This document shows positions 1 to 5,745 of a DNA stretch of 5,789 nucleotides, one piece after another. This stretch comes from an uncultured Micrococcales bacterium (GTDB taxonomy: Bacteria; Actinomycetota; Actinomycetes; Actinomycetales; Microbacteriaceae), in contig CAIJWY010000010.1 of assembly GCA_903824455.1 (NCBI GenBank), positions 1 to 5,789 on the forward strand, in the 5' to 3' direction. How positions within the stretch are numbered: position 1 is the first letter of the stretch; the number at the start of each line of letters is the position of its first letter. The notes beneath the pieces are model-generated. The model worked only from the letters and a program-made list of their open reading frames with translations. It searched no databases and was not told where the DNA came from. The translations under genes and the position numbers were made by a program.

Positions 1-1975
1 CACCGGTTTGATGGTGGTGAGCTCGCTGATTTTAGGTGGAGTGTATCCGTGGATGGTTCAAACTTTCCAGGTAGTGCCAAATGAGCGCACTCTGGAAAGC
101 GAATACATCGAGCGAAACCTAGAGGCAACCAGATTTGCCTACGGTCTAGATCAGGTTGAGACCATCGAGTACAACGCTGTGACCACAGCCACGGAAGCCG
201 ACCTTAGAAACGACGCCGATACCACCACGAACATTCGAATCCTCGACCCGATGCTGGTCTCGAGTTCGTTCCGCCAGCTGGAGCAGTATCGCCAGTACTA
301 CAACTTCACTAGCGCCCTCGACGTTGACCGCTACACCCTAGACGGAAAAATTCAAGACACCGTTATAGCGGCACGTGAACTGAACCAGAGCGGGCTTGGA
401 AGCTCGCAGTCTTGGTTCAACAACGTTTTGGTCTACACCCACGGCTACGGTTTGGTTGCTGCTTACGGTAACCAGCGCGACAGCGATGGCCAGCCGGTGT
501 TCTTGCAGAAGGGTATCCCTACCGAAGGGCAGCTCGGGAAGTACGAACCACGCATTTACTTCGGTGAGAATTCTCCTAGCTACTCAATCGTTGGTGGCAC
601 CGGTAAAGACCGCGAAATGGATTACCCCGGTGGAGCCGATAACGTTGAACAGACCTACACCACCTTTAGCGGTAACGGTGGGCCGAAGCTAGATAACCTC
701 TACGTGCGTTTGGCATATGCAATCAAGTTCTCGAGCGAGCAACTGCTACTTTCAGATGCAATCAGTAACTCTTCGCAGATCCTTTACGATCGCAACCCAC
801 TAGAGCGCGTTGGCGCGGTGGCCCCTTATCTAACGCTCGATAGCGACATTTACCCTGCAGTGGTAGACGGCCGAATCAAGTGGATTGTTGATGGCTACAC
901 CACGTCTTCCCAGTACCCATACTCTCGAGCCGAGAACTATGGTGACGCGGCATCCGACTCTTCAATTCAGGTTTCTGGTCCAGACATCAACTACATCCGA
1001 AACTCGGTCAAAGCAACTGTCGATGCCTACGACGGCTCGGTAAAGCTCTACGCCTGGGATGCAGAAGATCCGATTCTAAAAACTTGGATGAAGGTTTACC
1101 CGGGAAATGTTTCGCCAATCAGCGAAATGTCTGGTTCACTGCTGAGCCATGTTCGTTACCCAGCCGACCTGTTTAAGATTCAGCGAGGAATTTTGGGTCA
1201 GTACCACGTAGCCGAAGCCGGGGCGTTCTACTCCCAACAGGACGCATGGATGGTTCCAAACGACCCTTCAAGCGATACCAACACCACGGCATTCCAGCCG
1301 GCCTATTACCTAACCATGCAGGCACCGGGAGCTTCAAAATCGGACTTCTCGCTTTACACCGGATTCATTCCGCGATCTACCGGTGAGGCTAACCGAAGCG
1401 TACTGACTGGCTATCTGGTTGCTAACTCTGACGCAGGTGCCATTGACGGCACCGTCGACAAAGAGTACGGAAAACTTCGACTCCTTACCCTGCCAAAGAA
1501 CTCGGTGGTTCCAGGTCCTGGTCAGGTGCAGAACTCATTCACCACCGACCCTGAAGTTTCAAGACTCCTCAACCTATTGCAACAGGGTTCCACCAAGGTG
1601 TTGCGAGGAAACTTGCTCACGCTTCCGGTTGGAGGTGGCTTGCTCTACGTTCAGCCGGTTTACATCCAGTCCACAGGCGAAACGAGTTTCCCTCTCCTGA
1701 AGAAGGTGCTGGTTATGTTTGGCGACAAGATTGCCTTTGAAGACACTCTGGAAGGAGCACTAAACAGCCTCTTCGGCTCTGGAGTTGTTGTTCCTCCGAT
1801 TGATGGTGGAACCACTCCGGATGTTTCTAGTCTGGCCAAGGCCCTAGCTGCCGCTCAGAAAGCGTTAGCTGATCAGGATTCGGCTATGAAGTCTGGCGAC
1901 TGGGCTGCCTACGGTAAGGCGGCGCAGGCTCTGAAGACTGCCATTGCGGCGGCTCAAAAGGCGGCTGGCAAGTAG
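1..1975 (+). CDS. UPF0182 family membrane protein (5' partial)
   Basis: C-terminal part of a UPF0182 (COG1615) protein, a large actinobacterial membrane protein family of unknown function. The frame is already open at base 2 and there is no start signal, so the TTG and ATG at 8-13 are probably internal codons. About 657 residues are visible. Family members are about 900-1000 residues, so some 300 residues carrying most of the membrane helices are missing upstream. The first visible residues are a hydrophobic helix (LMMVVSSLILGGVYPWMV), followed by the recognisable family stretch FQVVPNERTLESEYI and RNLEATRFAYGL. The rest looks like a large extracytoplasmic domain. The end is an Ala/Lys/Gln-rich helical tail with the family-like segment KSGDWAAYGKAAQAL. 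The stop is TAG at 1973-1975. No terminator separates it from the tRNA gene, so readthrough to the hairpin at 2086 is likely. Family assignment is firm; function is unknown. Confidence 0.93.
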   Translation, partial: TGLMVVSSLILGGVYPWMVQTFQVVPNERTLESEYIERNLEATRFAYGLDQVETIEYNAVTTATEADLRNDADTTTNIRILDPMLVSSSFRQLEQYRQYYNFTSALDVDRYTLDGKIQDTVIAARELNQSGLGSSQSWFNNVLVYTHGYGLVAAYGNQRDSDGQPVFLQKGIPTEGQLGKYEPRIYFGENSPSYSIVGGTGKDREMDYPGGADNVEQTYTTFSGNGGPKLDNLYVRLAYAIKFSSEQLLLSDAISNSSQILYDRNPLERVGAVAPYLTLDSDIYPAVVDGRIKWIVDGYTTSSQYPYSRAENYGDAASDSSIQVSGPDINYIRNSVKATVDAYDGSVKLYAWDAEDPILKTWMKVYPGNVSPISEMSGSLLSHVRYPADLFKIQRGILGQYHVAEAGAFYSQQDAWMVPNDPSSDTNTTAFQPAYYLTMQAPGASKSDFSLYTGFIPRSTGEANRSVLTGYLVANSDAGAIDGTVDKEYGKLRLLTLPKNSVVPGPGQVQNSFTTDPEVSRLLNLLQQGSTKVLRGNLLTLPVGGGLLYVQPVYIQSTGETSFPLLKKVLVMFGDKIAFEDTLEGALNSLFGSGVVVPPIDGGTTPDVSSLAKALAAAQKALADQDSAMKSGDWAAYGKAAQALKTAIAAAQKAAGK

Positions 1976-1980
1976 CACAG

Positions 1981-1995
1981 GTTTAGTGCTAAACT
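1981..1995 (+). promoter_or_regulatory. Extended -10 promoter for the initiator tRNA
   Basis: TAAACT at 1990-1995 fits the actinobacterial TANNNT -10 box and is preceded by TG at 1987-1988 with one spacer base, the extended -10 arrangement. Transcription would start near 2002, only about four bases before the mature tRNA 5' end. No good -35 is present; TGGCAA at 1966-1971 is a weak match lying inside the end of the UPF0182 gene. The box sits in a perfect inverted repeat, GTTTAG-TG-CTAAAC (1981-1994). Confidence 0.6.
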
Positions 1996-2005
1996 GAACT
2001 CACAC

Positions 2006-2079
2006 CGCGGGGTGGAGCAGTTCGGTAGCTCGCCGGGCTCATAACCCGGAGGTCGTAGGTTCAAATCCTGCCTCCGCAA
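2006..2079 (+). tRNA. Initiator tRNA-Met (CAT)
   Basis: A complete 74-base cloverleaf. The acceptor strand CGCGGGG (2006-2012) pairs with CTCCGCA (2072-2078), except for the first position, which is a C·A mismatch. That mismatch marks bacterial initiator tRNA and lets the formylase recognise it. The anticodon stem CCGGG/CCCGG (2033-2037 with 2045-2049) carries the three G-C pairs that direct the tRNA to the ribosomal P site. The anticodon CAT is at 2040-2042. The T arm GTAGG-TTCAAAT-CCTGC is intact and the discriminator base is A2079. The CCA end is not encoded (next bases are CTA), so it must be added afterwards. It charges with methionine, is formylated, and starts translation. Confidence 0.97.
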
Positions 2080-2085
2080 CTAGAT

Positions 2086-2124
2086 AACAAACCCAATCGA
2101 TTTTCGATTGGGTTTGTTTCTTTA
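2086..2124 (+). terminator. Rho-independent terminator after tRNA-fMet
   Basis: A perfect 15-bp stem (2086-2100 with 2104-2118; arms AACAAACCCAATCGA and its complement) closes on a TTT loop. The descending arm and following bases are T-rich (GTTTCTTT), though the T tract is interrupted by one C. It begins seven bases after the tRNA 3' end and probably also stops readthrough from the UPF0182 gene. Confidence 0.9.
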
Positions 2125-2162
2125 ACTGTGGAAAACTTTCCAGGTCAAAAAGCATTCACCGC

Positions 2163-2168
2163 TATTCT
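2163..2168 (+). promoter_or_regulatory. -10 box of the PKD-protein gene (leaderless)
   Basis: TATTCT ends seven bases before the A of ATG 2175, so transcription is predicted to start on the start codon itself. No Shine-Dalgarno sequence precedes the ATG, which agrees with leaderless translation. A -35 element is not convincing: TTTCCA at 2137-2142 would need a 20-base spacer. Confidence 0.5.
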
Positions 2169-2174
2169 CGGCAG

Positions 2175-2864
2175 ATGTTAAAAGCTTTGGCATCTATGGT
2201 CCTGTCGATGGCCATAGTTTTTCAAGGAATCATTCACGCACCACCGGTGCACGCTGCTGGATGTTCCAAGGTCGGGGTTCAATCGGGTCTTCTGAAACAT
2301 TCCGGTCTGGTTAGCGGCAATACAGCGAAGGTCTGCGGCCGTGAGTTATGGAAATTACTTCCGAAGCCCAAAATCCCAAAAAAGCCCATAGTTCGCGCAT
2401 CCCCGGTGAAGAAAGTGAATTGGAAGAACGAGTTTTCGGTTACCCCAGATCGACCGCGAATCAAGCTGGCTGGCTCAACCGACTTAGTTCCGGGAAATTC
2501 TCTAGGCTTCTCTTCGCTTGCGGTTCGACACACGAGGAACCGAATGTTGCTTTGGTATCCAACTCAGGTTCGGTTCCAACCGGTGAGCTACCTTTGGAGT
2601 TTCGGTGACGGGCAAACCTCAGCTGATAGGGATGCGAACCATAGTTGGGCTGAGTCTGGAACCTTTACCGTGCGTCTAACCGTGAACTATTCGGTCAAAT
2701 ACCGAATCATTGGTAAAAGCGCGTGGGTGGTTCTACCCGGTCAAATCGCTGCCAATAGTTTGCCTGTAGTTGTAAACGTGGGACAAAAGACTTTGACAAG
2801 TTCGGACCTGGTAAGGCTGGTGCATTGGACCTGTCTTCAAAAACCAATTGCAATCGGTTGCTAA
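2175..2864 (+). CDS. Exported PKD-domain protein, function unknown
   Basis: A 229-residue protein with an N-terminal signal peptide: Lys3, a hydrophobic core at about 4-20, and a likely signal peptidase I site after VHA (residue 27). The Cys at 30 lies in AAGC, a poor lipobox, so lipid anchoring is possible but less likely. Residues 55-100 form a Lys/Arg/Pro-rich linker. A PKD domain occupies about 100-202, with its signature in order: YLWSFGDG (139-146), His156, SGTFTVRLTV (161-170). PKD domains are extracellular beta-sandwiches used for protein or carbohydrate contact. After the signal peptide the protein has four cysteines (30, 54, 220, 229), two near each end and the last being the final residue, which suggests disulfides. 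ATG 2175 is chosen because it gives the full signal peptide and lies just downstream of a -10 box; ATG 2196 and 2208 would truncate it. It stands alone between tRNA-fMet and htrA. No enzymatic domain is visible. Export and the PKD fold are well supported; the role is unknown. Confidence 0.85.
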   Translation: MLKALASMVLSMAIVFQGIIHAPPVHAAGCSKVGVQSGLLKHSGLVSGNTAKVCGRELWKLLPKPKIPKKPIVRASPVKKVNWKNEFSVTPDRPRIKLAGSTDLVPGNSLGFSSLAVRHTRNRMLLWYPTQVRFQPVSYLWSFGDGQTSADRDANHSWAESGTFTVRLTVNYSVKYRIIGKSAWVVLPGQIAANSLPVVVNVGQKTLTSSDLVRLVHWTCLQKPIAIGC

Positions 2865-2892
2865 ATCACAGAAACCTTTCAGGATGAGTTCA

Positions 2893-2898
2893 TAAACT
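2893..2898 (+). promoter_or_regulatory. -10 box of the htrA-like gene (leaderless)
   Basis: TAAACT lies seven bases before ATG 2906, giving a predicted transcript start at or one base before the start codon. No Shine-Dalgarno sequence is suitably spaced (AGGA at 2881-2884 is too far away). The sequence from the box through the start codon nearly matches that before murI at 5733-5748. No -35 is recognisable. Confidence 0.6.
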
Positions 2899-2905
2899 TG
2901 AATAC

Positions 2906-4111
2906 ATGTCTGATGATCAAAACCGTCAATTCTTTTTCGACCGCCCAGTGGAACAGTTGTCGGTTCTGCCTAAGGCCAAGAAGTTGCGTAAACCGCTTAC
3001 CGTAACCGGTGGAGTCCTAATTGGGGCCATGGTTGGTTCTCTGCTCGGCGGAGGTATCGCAGTTGGTGGTTACTACCTTGGAACCAGCCCAACTCCGGTG
3101 GTTGTAAACAACTCCTTGGAAGTTAACTGGGTTAGTGGCGCATCGCAAAAGGCTTTGCCGAGTGTGGTCACGATCAATGTGGGTTCCAGCACCTCCGGCG
3201 GTTCCGGGTCAGGCGTTTTCTTGACCGCAGATGGCTACATTCTTACCAACACGCACGTGGTCACGCTTGACGGGCAAGCGAAAAACCCAACGGTTGAGGT
3301 TCAGACTTTCGACAAACGAACCTATTCGGCCACGGTAATTGGAACCGATCCGATCAATGACCTTGCGGTAATCAAAATCGATTCGCCGATGAGTTTCACT
3401 CCAATCGCGTTTGCCGACTCAAGTTCGCTCAACATTGGCGACTCTGTGGTGGCAATCGGTTCTCCACTCGGACTCACCGCATCGGTCACCGTGGGTGTGG
3501 TCTCAGCACTTAACCGAACCATCGCCGTTGCGAACTCTTCGGTACCTGGTGAAAATGGCAGCGGGCTTCAACTATGGAATGGCAAGGGCGCAGCTCCGGT
3601 TAGTCTTCGCGTGATTCAGACCGATGCGGCAATCAACCCTGGTAACTCGGGCGGGGCTCTGGTGAATTCGAAGGGTGCCCTAGTTGGCATCAACGTGGCA
3701 ATCGCCTCTACCGGTTCTTCATCCAGCACCGCTCAGAGCGGAAACATCGGCGTGGGCTTTTCGATTCCTTCGAATGTGGCTAAGCGCGTGGCGGACGAAA
3801 TCATCAAGACCGGAGCAGCTACCCACGCACTGCTAGGGGCCATGGTCACCGATCAGCCGTTCAATGCCAACTCGTCTTCGTCTTTTTCAATCGGCGCTCT
3901 AATCAAAGAGGTAACTGTGGGCGGCCCAGCCGAAAGCTCTGGCTTGAAAGCTGGTGATTTGGTCACCAAGTTCAACGGTGAGCCGATCATGGACGCCGGC
4001 GACCTTACCGCCGCAGTTCGGTGGGAAGCGGCCAAGACTCAGGCCACCCTCGAATTCGTTCGTGACGGTAAGACACAGACCATGACTGTGACTCTAGGAA
4101 CTCTGAAATAA
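2906..4111 (+). CDS. HtrA/DegP-family membrane serine protease with PDZ domain
   Basis: A 401-residue trypsin-like (S1C) envelope protease for misfolded extracytoplasmic proteins. Residues 1-30 form a short cytoplasmic tail ending in a basic cluster (KAKKLRK). A Gly-rich membrane anchor follows at about 31-59, so the catalytic part should lie outside the membrane. The protease domain spans about 80-302 with a complete triad: His117 in TNTHVV, Asp152 in NDLAVIKI, Ser248 in NPGNSGGAL. A loop at about 206-233 (Ser, Gly, Asn rich) precedes the IQTDAAINPGNSGG motif. One PDZ domain spans about 305-398 (GPAESSGLKAGDLV at 340-353), probably binding substrate C termini. Length and layout match actinobacterial HtrA/PepD-like proteins. 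The DUF3039 gene follows after 8 bases and may be cotranscribed. Which HtrA paralogue this is cannot be told from the sequence alone, so no symbol is given. Confidence 0.95.
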   Translation: MSDDQNRQFFFDRPVEQLSVLPKAKKLRKPLTVTGGVLIGAMVGSLLGGGIAVGGYYLGTSPTPVVVNNSLEVNWVSGASQKALPSVVTINVGSSTSGGSGSGVFLTADGYILTNTHVVTLDGQAKNPTVEVQTFDKRTYSATVIGTDPINDLAVIKIDSPMSFTPIAFADSSSLNIGDSVVAIGSPLGLTASVTVGVVSALNRTIAVANSSVPGENGSGLQLWNGKGAAPVSLRVIQTDAAINPGNSGGALVNSKGALVGINVAIASTGSSSSTAQSGNIGVGFSIPSNVAKRVADEIIKTGAATHALLGAMVTDQPFNANSSSSFSIGALIKEVTVGGPAESSGLKAGDLVTKFNGEPIMDAGDLTAAVRWEAAKTQATLEFVRDGKTQTMTVTLGTLK

Positions 4112-4114
4112 TTT
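4109..4114 (+). promoter_or_regulatory. Possible -10 box before the DUF3039 gene
   Basis: TAATTT overlaps the TAA stop of the protease gene and lies five bases before ATG 4120. It fits TANNNT and the leaderless spacing seen elsewhere here. The only SD-like bases, AGG at 4115-4117, are just two bases from the ATG, too close for normal use. Cotranscription with the protease remains equally plausible. Confidence 0.3.
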
Positions 4115-4119
4115 AGGTT

Positions 4120-4401
4120 ATGACTTCTCAGGAAACCATTCCAGCACCTACCGGTGATCTTCTCGTTGAAGAGGAAATTCAGCATCTAGAACCGGGCGAC
4201 CACGAACGCTATTCTCACTACGTTCGTAAAGAAAAGATTGTTGAGTCGGCAGTTTTGGGAACTCCAGTTCATGCGCTCTGCGGCAAAGTGTGGGTGCCTG
4301 GTCGAGACCCCGAGAAGTTTCCGGTTTGTCCAACCTGTAAAGAAATTTACGATGGCTTGCGCCCAGAAGACCCGAAGAGTTCGGGTAACGACAAGCCCTA
4401 G
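4120..4401 (+). CDS. DUF3039 family protein, zinc-ribbon-like
   Basis: A 93-residue soluble protein that I recognise as DUF3039, a small conserved actinobacterial family without known function. The N-terminal half is acidic (VEEEIQHLEPGDHERYSHYV). The second half has the pattern His51-x2-Cys54, then Cys70-x2-Cys73 (HALCGK ... FPVCPTCKEIYDGL), a plausible four-ligand zinc site; metal binding is inferred from spacing only. The C-terminal tail is short, polar and probably disordered. There is no signal peptide or membrane helix. It starts 8 bases after the htrA-like gene. Its TAG stop (4399-4401) overlaps the end of the opposite-strand pncB by four bases. A perfect 7-bp hairpin (4370-4386) lies just before the stop. 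Being next to pncB is not proof of a shared function. Confidence 0.88.
   Translation: MTSQETIPAPTGDLLVEEEIQHLEPGDHERYSHYVRKEKIVESAVLGTPVHALCGKVWVPGRDPEKFPVCPTCKEIYDGLRPEDPKSSGNDKP
4370..4386 (+). repeat. 7-bp perfect hairpin at the end of DUF3039
   Basis: ACCCGAA-GAG-TTCGGGT forms a perfect stem with a three-base loop, ending 12 bases before the DUF3039 stop codon. No T tract follows, so it is not a standard terminator. It is coding sequence and the pairing may be accidental. Confidence 0.35.
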
Positions 4402-5696
4402 ATAAACTCGGTTGGCAAAGCGGTGTTTCCGCGTTGTAACCGGTGGGCCTGCATCGGTAGTTCAGCCATCGCCGAGCGGTGAACTTCTCTAGCTGAAACA
4501 ACAGAAACCGAACCCGTGAACTCTTCACGGATCTCTCCCTCGGAAACCAGCGGCACCAAAAGCTCGCGAACATTGCGACCCACGGGCACTTCATGTCCGG
4601 CTGCTAAAAGCTCTTTGGTGGCAATTCCGCTTTCAATTTGACGAAGCGCCTGCTTGCGACCACCCATATTGGTTTTGTTGGTCGAAAGCTTCGAAACGCT
4701 TACCCAGTTTTCCTGATCATCCCTGTGGGCAACCAGTTTGTAAACAAAGCCCGCCGTTGGCACACCGGAACCGGTGACCACCGATGTGCCCACGCCATAG
4801 TTGTCTACCGGCGCTGCCGCTAACGATGCAATCGCGTGCTCGTCGAGATCGTTGGTAACAGTAATTTTGGTTTTGGTGGCACCGAGGCTATCGAGTAGGG
4901 CTCTAACTCTGGTAACTTCAACGCCAAGGTCACCAGAGTCGATTCGAACGGCACCTAATTCGGTGCCGGCCACTTCAATCGCCTTACGAACGCCTTCGTC
5001 GGTGTTGTAGGTGTCTACCAACAACGTGGTGCCCGTGCCGAAAGTCGCAACCTGAGCGCGGAATGCGTCGGTTTCGCTGTTGTGGAGAAGGGTGAAGGCA
5101 TGCGCTGCGGTGCCCATGGTCGGGATTCCCCAACTTCGCCCAGCTTCAAGATTAGATGTGGCATCAAAGCCGGCGATAAAGGAAGCCCTGGCGGCGGCAA
5201 CTGCCGACTGCTCATTGGTTCTGCGTCCACCCATTTCGGCTAGGTAGCGATCTCCAGCTGCGGTGCGCATTCTTGAAGCGGCGGATGCTACTGCCGAGTC
5301 GTAGTTCATGATTGAGAGAATCATCGTTTCCAGCAGGACACCTTGCTCGAACGGAGCCTCAACCACAATCACGGGGGAGTAGGCAAAGTAGGCGTCGCCT
5401 TCGCGGTAACCCCAAATATTCCCGGTGAATTTGAAATCTGCTAGAAAATCGATGGTTGCTGAATCGACCACATTGGCCTCTGCAAGCCAGGTCAACTCGC
5501 TCTCGTGAAAACGAAACTTGGGCAACTCTTCGAGCAGGCGTCCGGTTCCGGCCACCACTCCGTAGCGGCGCCCTGCCGGTAGCTGTCGGCTGAAGGTTTC
5601 AAAAACGCATTCGCGTGAACCCAAACCAGAAGAGCGTGCGGCTTGAACCATCGTTAGTTCATAACGGTCTGTTAGTAGCGCGGTGGATTTCTGCAC
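4398..5696 (-). CDS. pncB: Nicotinate phosphoribosyltransferase
   Basis: A 432-residue cytoplasmic enzyme of the Preiss-Handler NAD salvage pathway. It joins nicotinate to PRPP to give nicotinate mononucleotide, with ATP hydrolysis driving the reaction. Family motifs in order: TDRYELTM (9-16) at the N terminus; TNEQSAVAAARASFIAGF (160-177); MGTAAHAF (194-201), where His199 aligns with the histidine phosphorylated in the family; VDTYNTDEG (227-235); RIDSGDLG (251-258); GVGTSVVTG (301-309); and GGRKQALR (345-352). Length is normal for actinobacterial homologues and no key motif is missing. The start is GTG at 5696-5694, chosen because it places TDRYELTM close to the N terminus as usual and because a -10 box lies six bases upstream. 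It ends tail-to-tail with the DUF3039 gene and is divergent from murI across a 49-base gap. Confidence 0.96.
   Translation of the reverse strand: MQKSTALLTDRYELTMVQAARSSGLGSRECVFETFSRQLPAGRRYGVVAGTGRLLEELPKFRFHESELTWLAEANVVDSATIDFLADFKFTGNIWGYREGDAYFAYSPVIVVEAPFEQGVLLETMILSIMNYDSAVASAASRMRTAAGDRYLAEMGGRRTNEQSAVAAARASFIAGFDATSNLEAGRSWGIPTMGTAAHAFTLLHNSETDAFRAQVATFGTGTTLLVDTYNTDEGVRKAIEVAGTELGAVRIDSGDLGVEVTRVRALLDSLGATKTKITVTNDLDEHAIASLAAAPVDNYGVGTSVVTGSGVPTAGFVYKLVAHRDDQENWVSVSKLSTNKTNMGGRKQALRQIESGIATKELLAAGHEVPVGRNVRELLVPLVSEGEIREEFTGSVSVVSAREVHRSAMAELPMQAHRLQRGNTALPTEFI
4514..4530 (-). repeat. 7-bp perfect hairpin near the 3' end of pncB
   Basis: On the minus strand CCGTGAA-GAG-TTCACGG forms a perfect 7-bp stem with a GAG loop, about 110 bases before the pncB stop. 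It has the same GAAGAGTTC centre as the hairpin at 4370-4386 on the plus strand. It lies where transcription from DUF3039 would run into pncB, but lacks a T tract. Confidence 0.3.
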
Positions 5697-5702
5697 CTAA
5701 CC

Positions 5703-5708
5703 AGCCTA
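5703..5708 (-). promoter_or_regulatory. -10 box of pncB (leaderless)
   Basis: Read on the minus strand, TAGGCT is followed by six bases (GGTTAG) and then the GTG start. Its last T is exactly seven bases from the G of the start codon, so a leaderless transcript is predicted. A possible -35, TTAGCG (5731-5726 on the minus strand, 17-base spacer), matches the consensus at only three positions. It shares the 49-base gap with the divergent murI promoter. Confidence 0.55.
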
Positions 5709-5732
5709 CCGACTAGGTCTGGCACCGCTAAC

Positions 5733-5738
5733 TAGACT
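5733..5738 (+). promoter_or_regulatory. -10 box of murI (leaderless)
   Basis: TAGACT lies seven bases before the GTG start at 5746. The 16 bases TAGACTTGAAAACGTG match those ahead of the htrA-like gene at 13 positions. No Shine-Dalgarno sequence or clear -35 is present. The weak -35 candidate of pncB lies about two bases away on the other strand, so the two promoters may interfere. Confidence 0.6.
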
Positions 5739-5745
5739 TGAAAAC

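Noticed and set aside
2261..2266. Lipoprotein anchoring of the PKD protein at Cys30
   Set aside because: AAGC only loosely fits a lipobox and is separated from the hydrophobic core by a His/Pro-containing segment; signal peptidase I cleavage after VHA fits better, though not conclusively.
2348..2608. An 86-codon plus-strand frame inside the PKD-protein gene
   Set aside because: The PKD frame has a signal peptide, a domain signature and a promoter; this alternative frame has none and no start signal.
2842..2859. Hairpin AACC...GGTT at the end of the PKD gene as a terminator
   Set aside because: Only four clean pairs, then a mismatch, and no T tract after it.
2884..2895. Three-codon mini-ORF (ATG AGT TCA TAA) just before the htrA-like gene, possible leader peptide
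   Set aside because: It lies upstream of, and overlaps, the predicted -10 box, so it would not be transcribed from that promoter; such short frames arise easily by chance.
3521..3610. Ser/Gly/Asn-rich loop in the protease (residues about 206-233) as a new domain
   Set aside because: Actinobacterial HtrA proteins commonly carry a variable loop of similar placement before the IQTDAxINPGNSGG motif; its modest length is not unusual.
4148..4594. A 148-codon open frame on the minus strand across DUF3039 and the end of pncB
   Set aside because: It overlaps two well-supported genes in other frames, has no recognisable motif and looks like low-complexity shadow translation rich in Arg, Ser and Pro.
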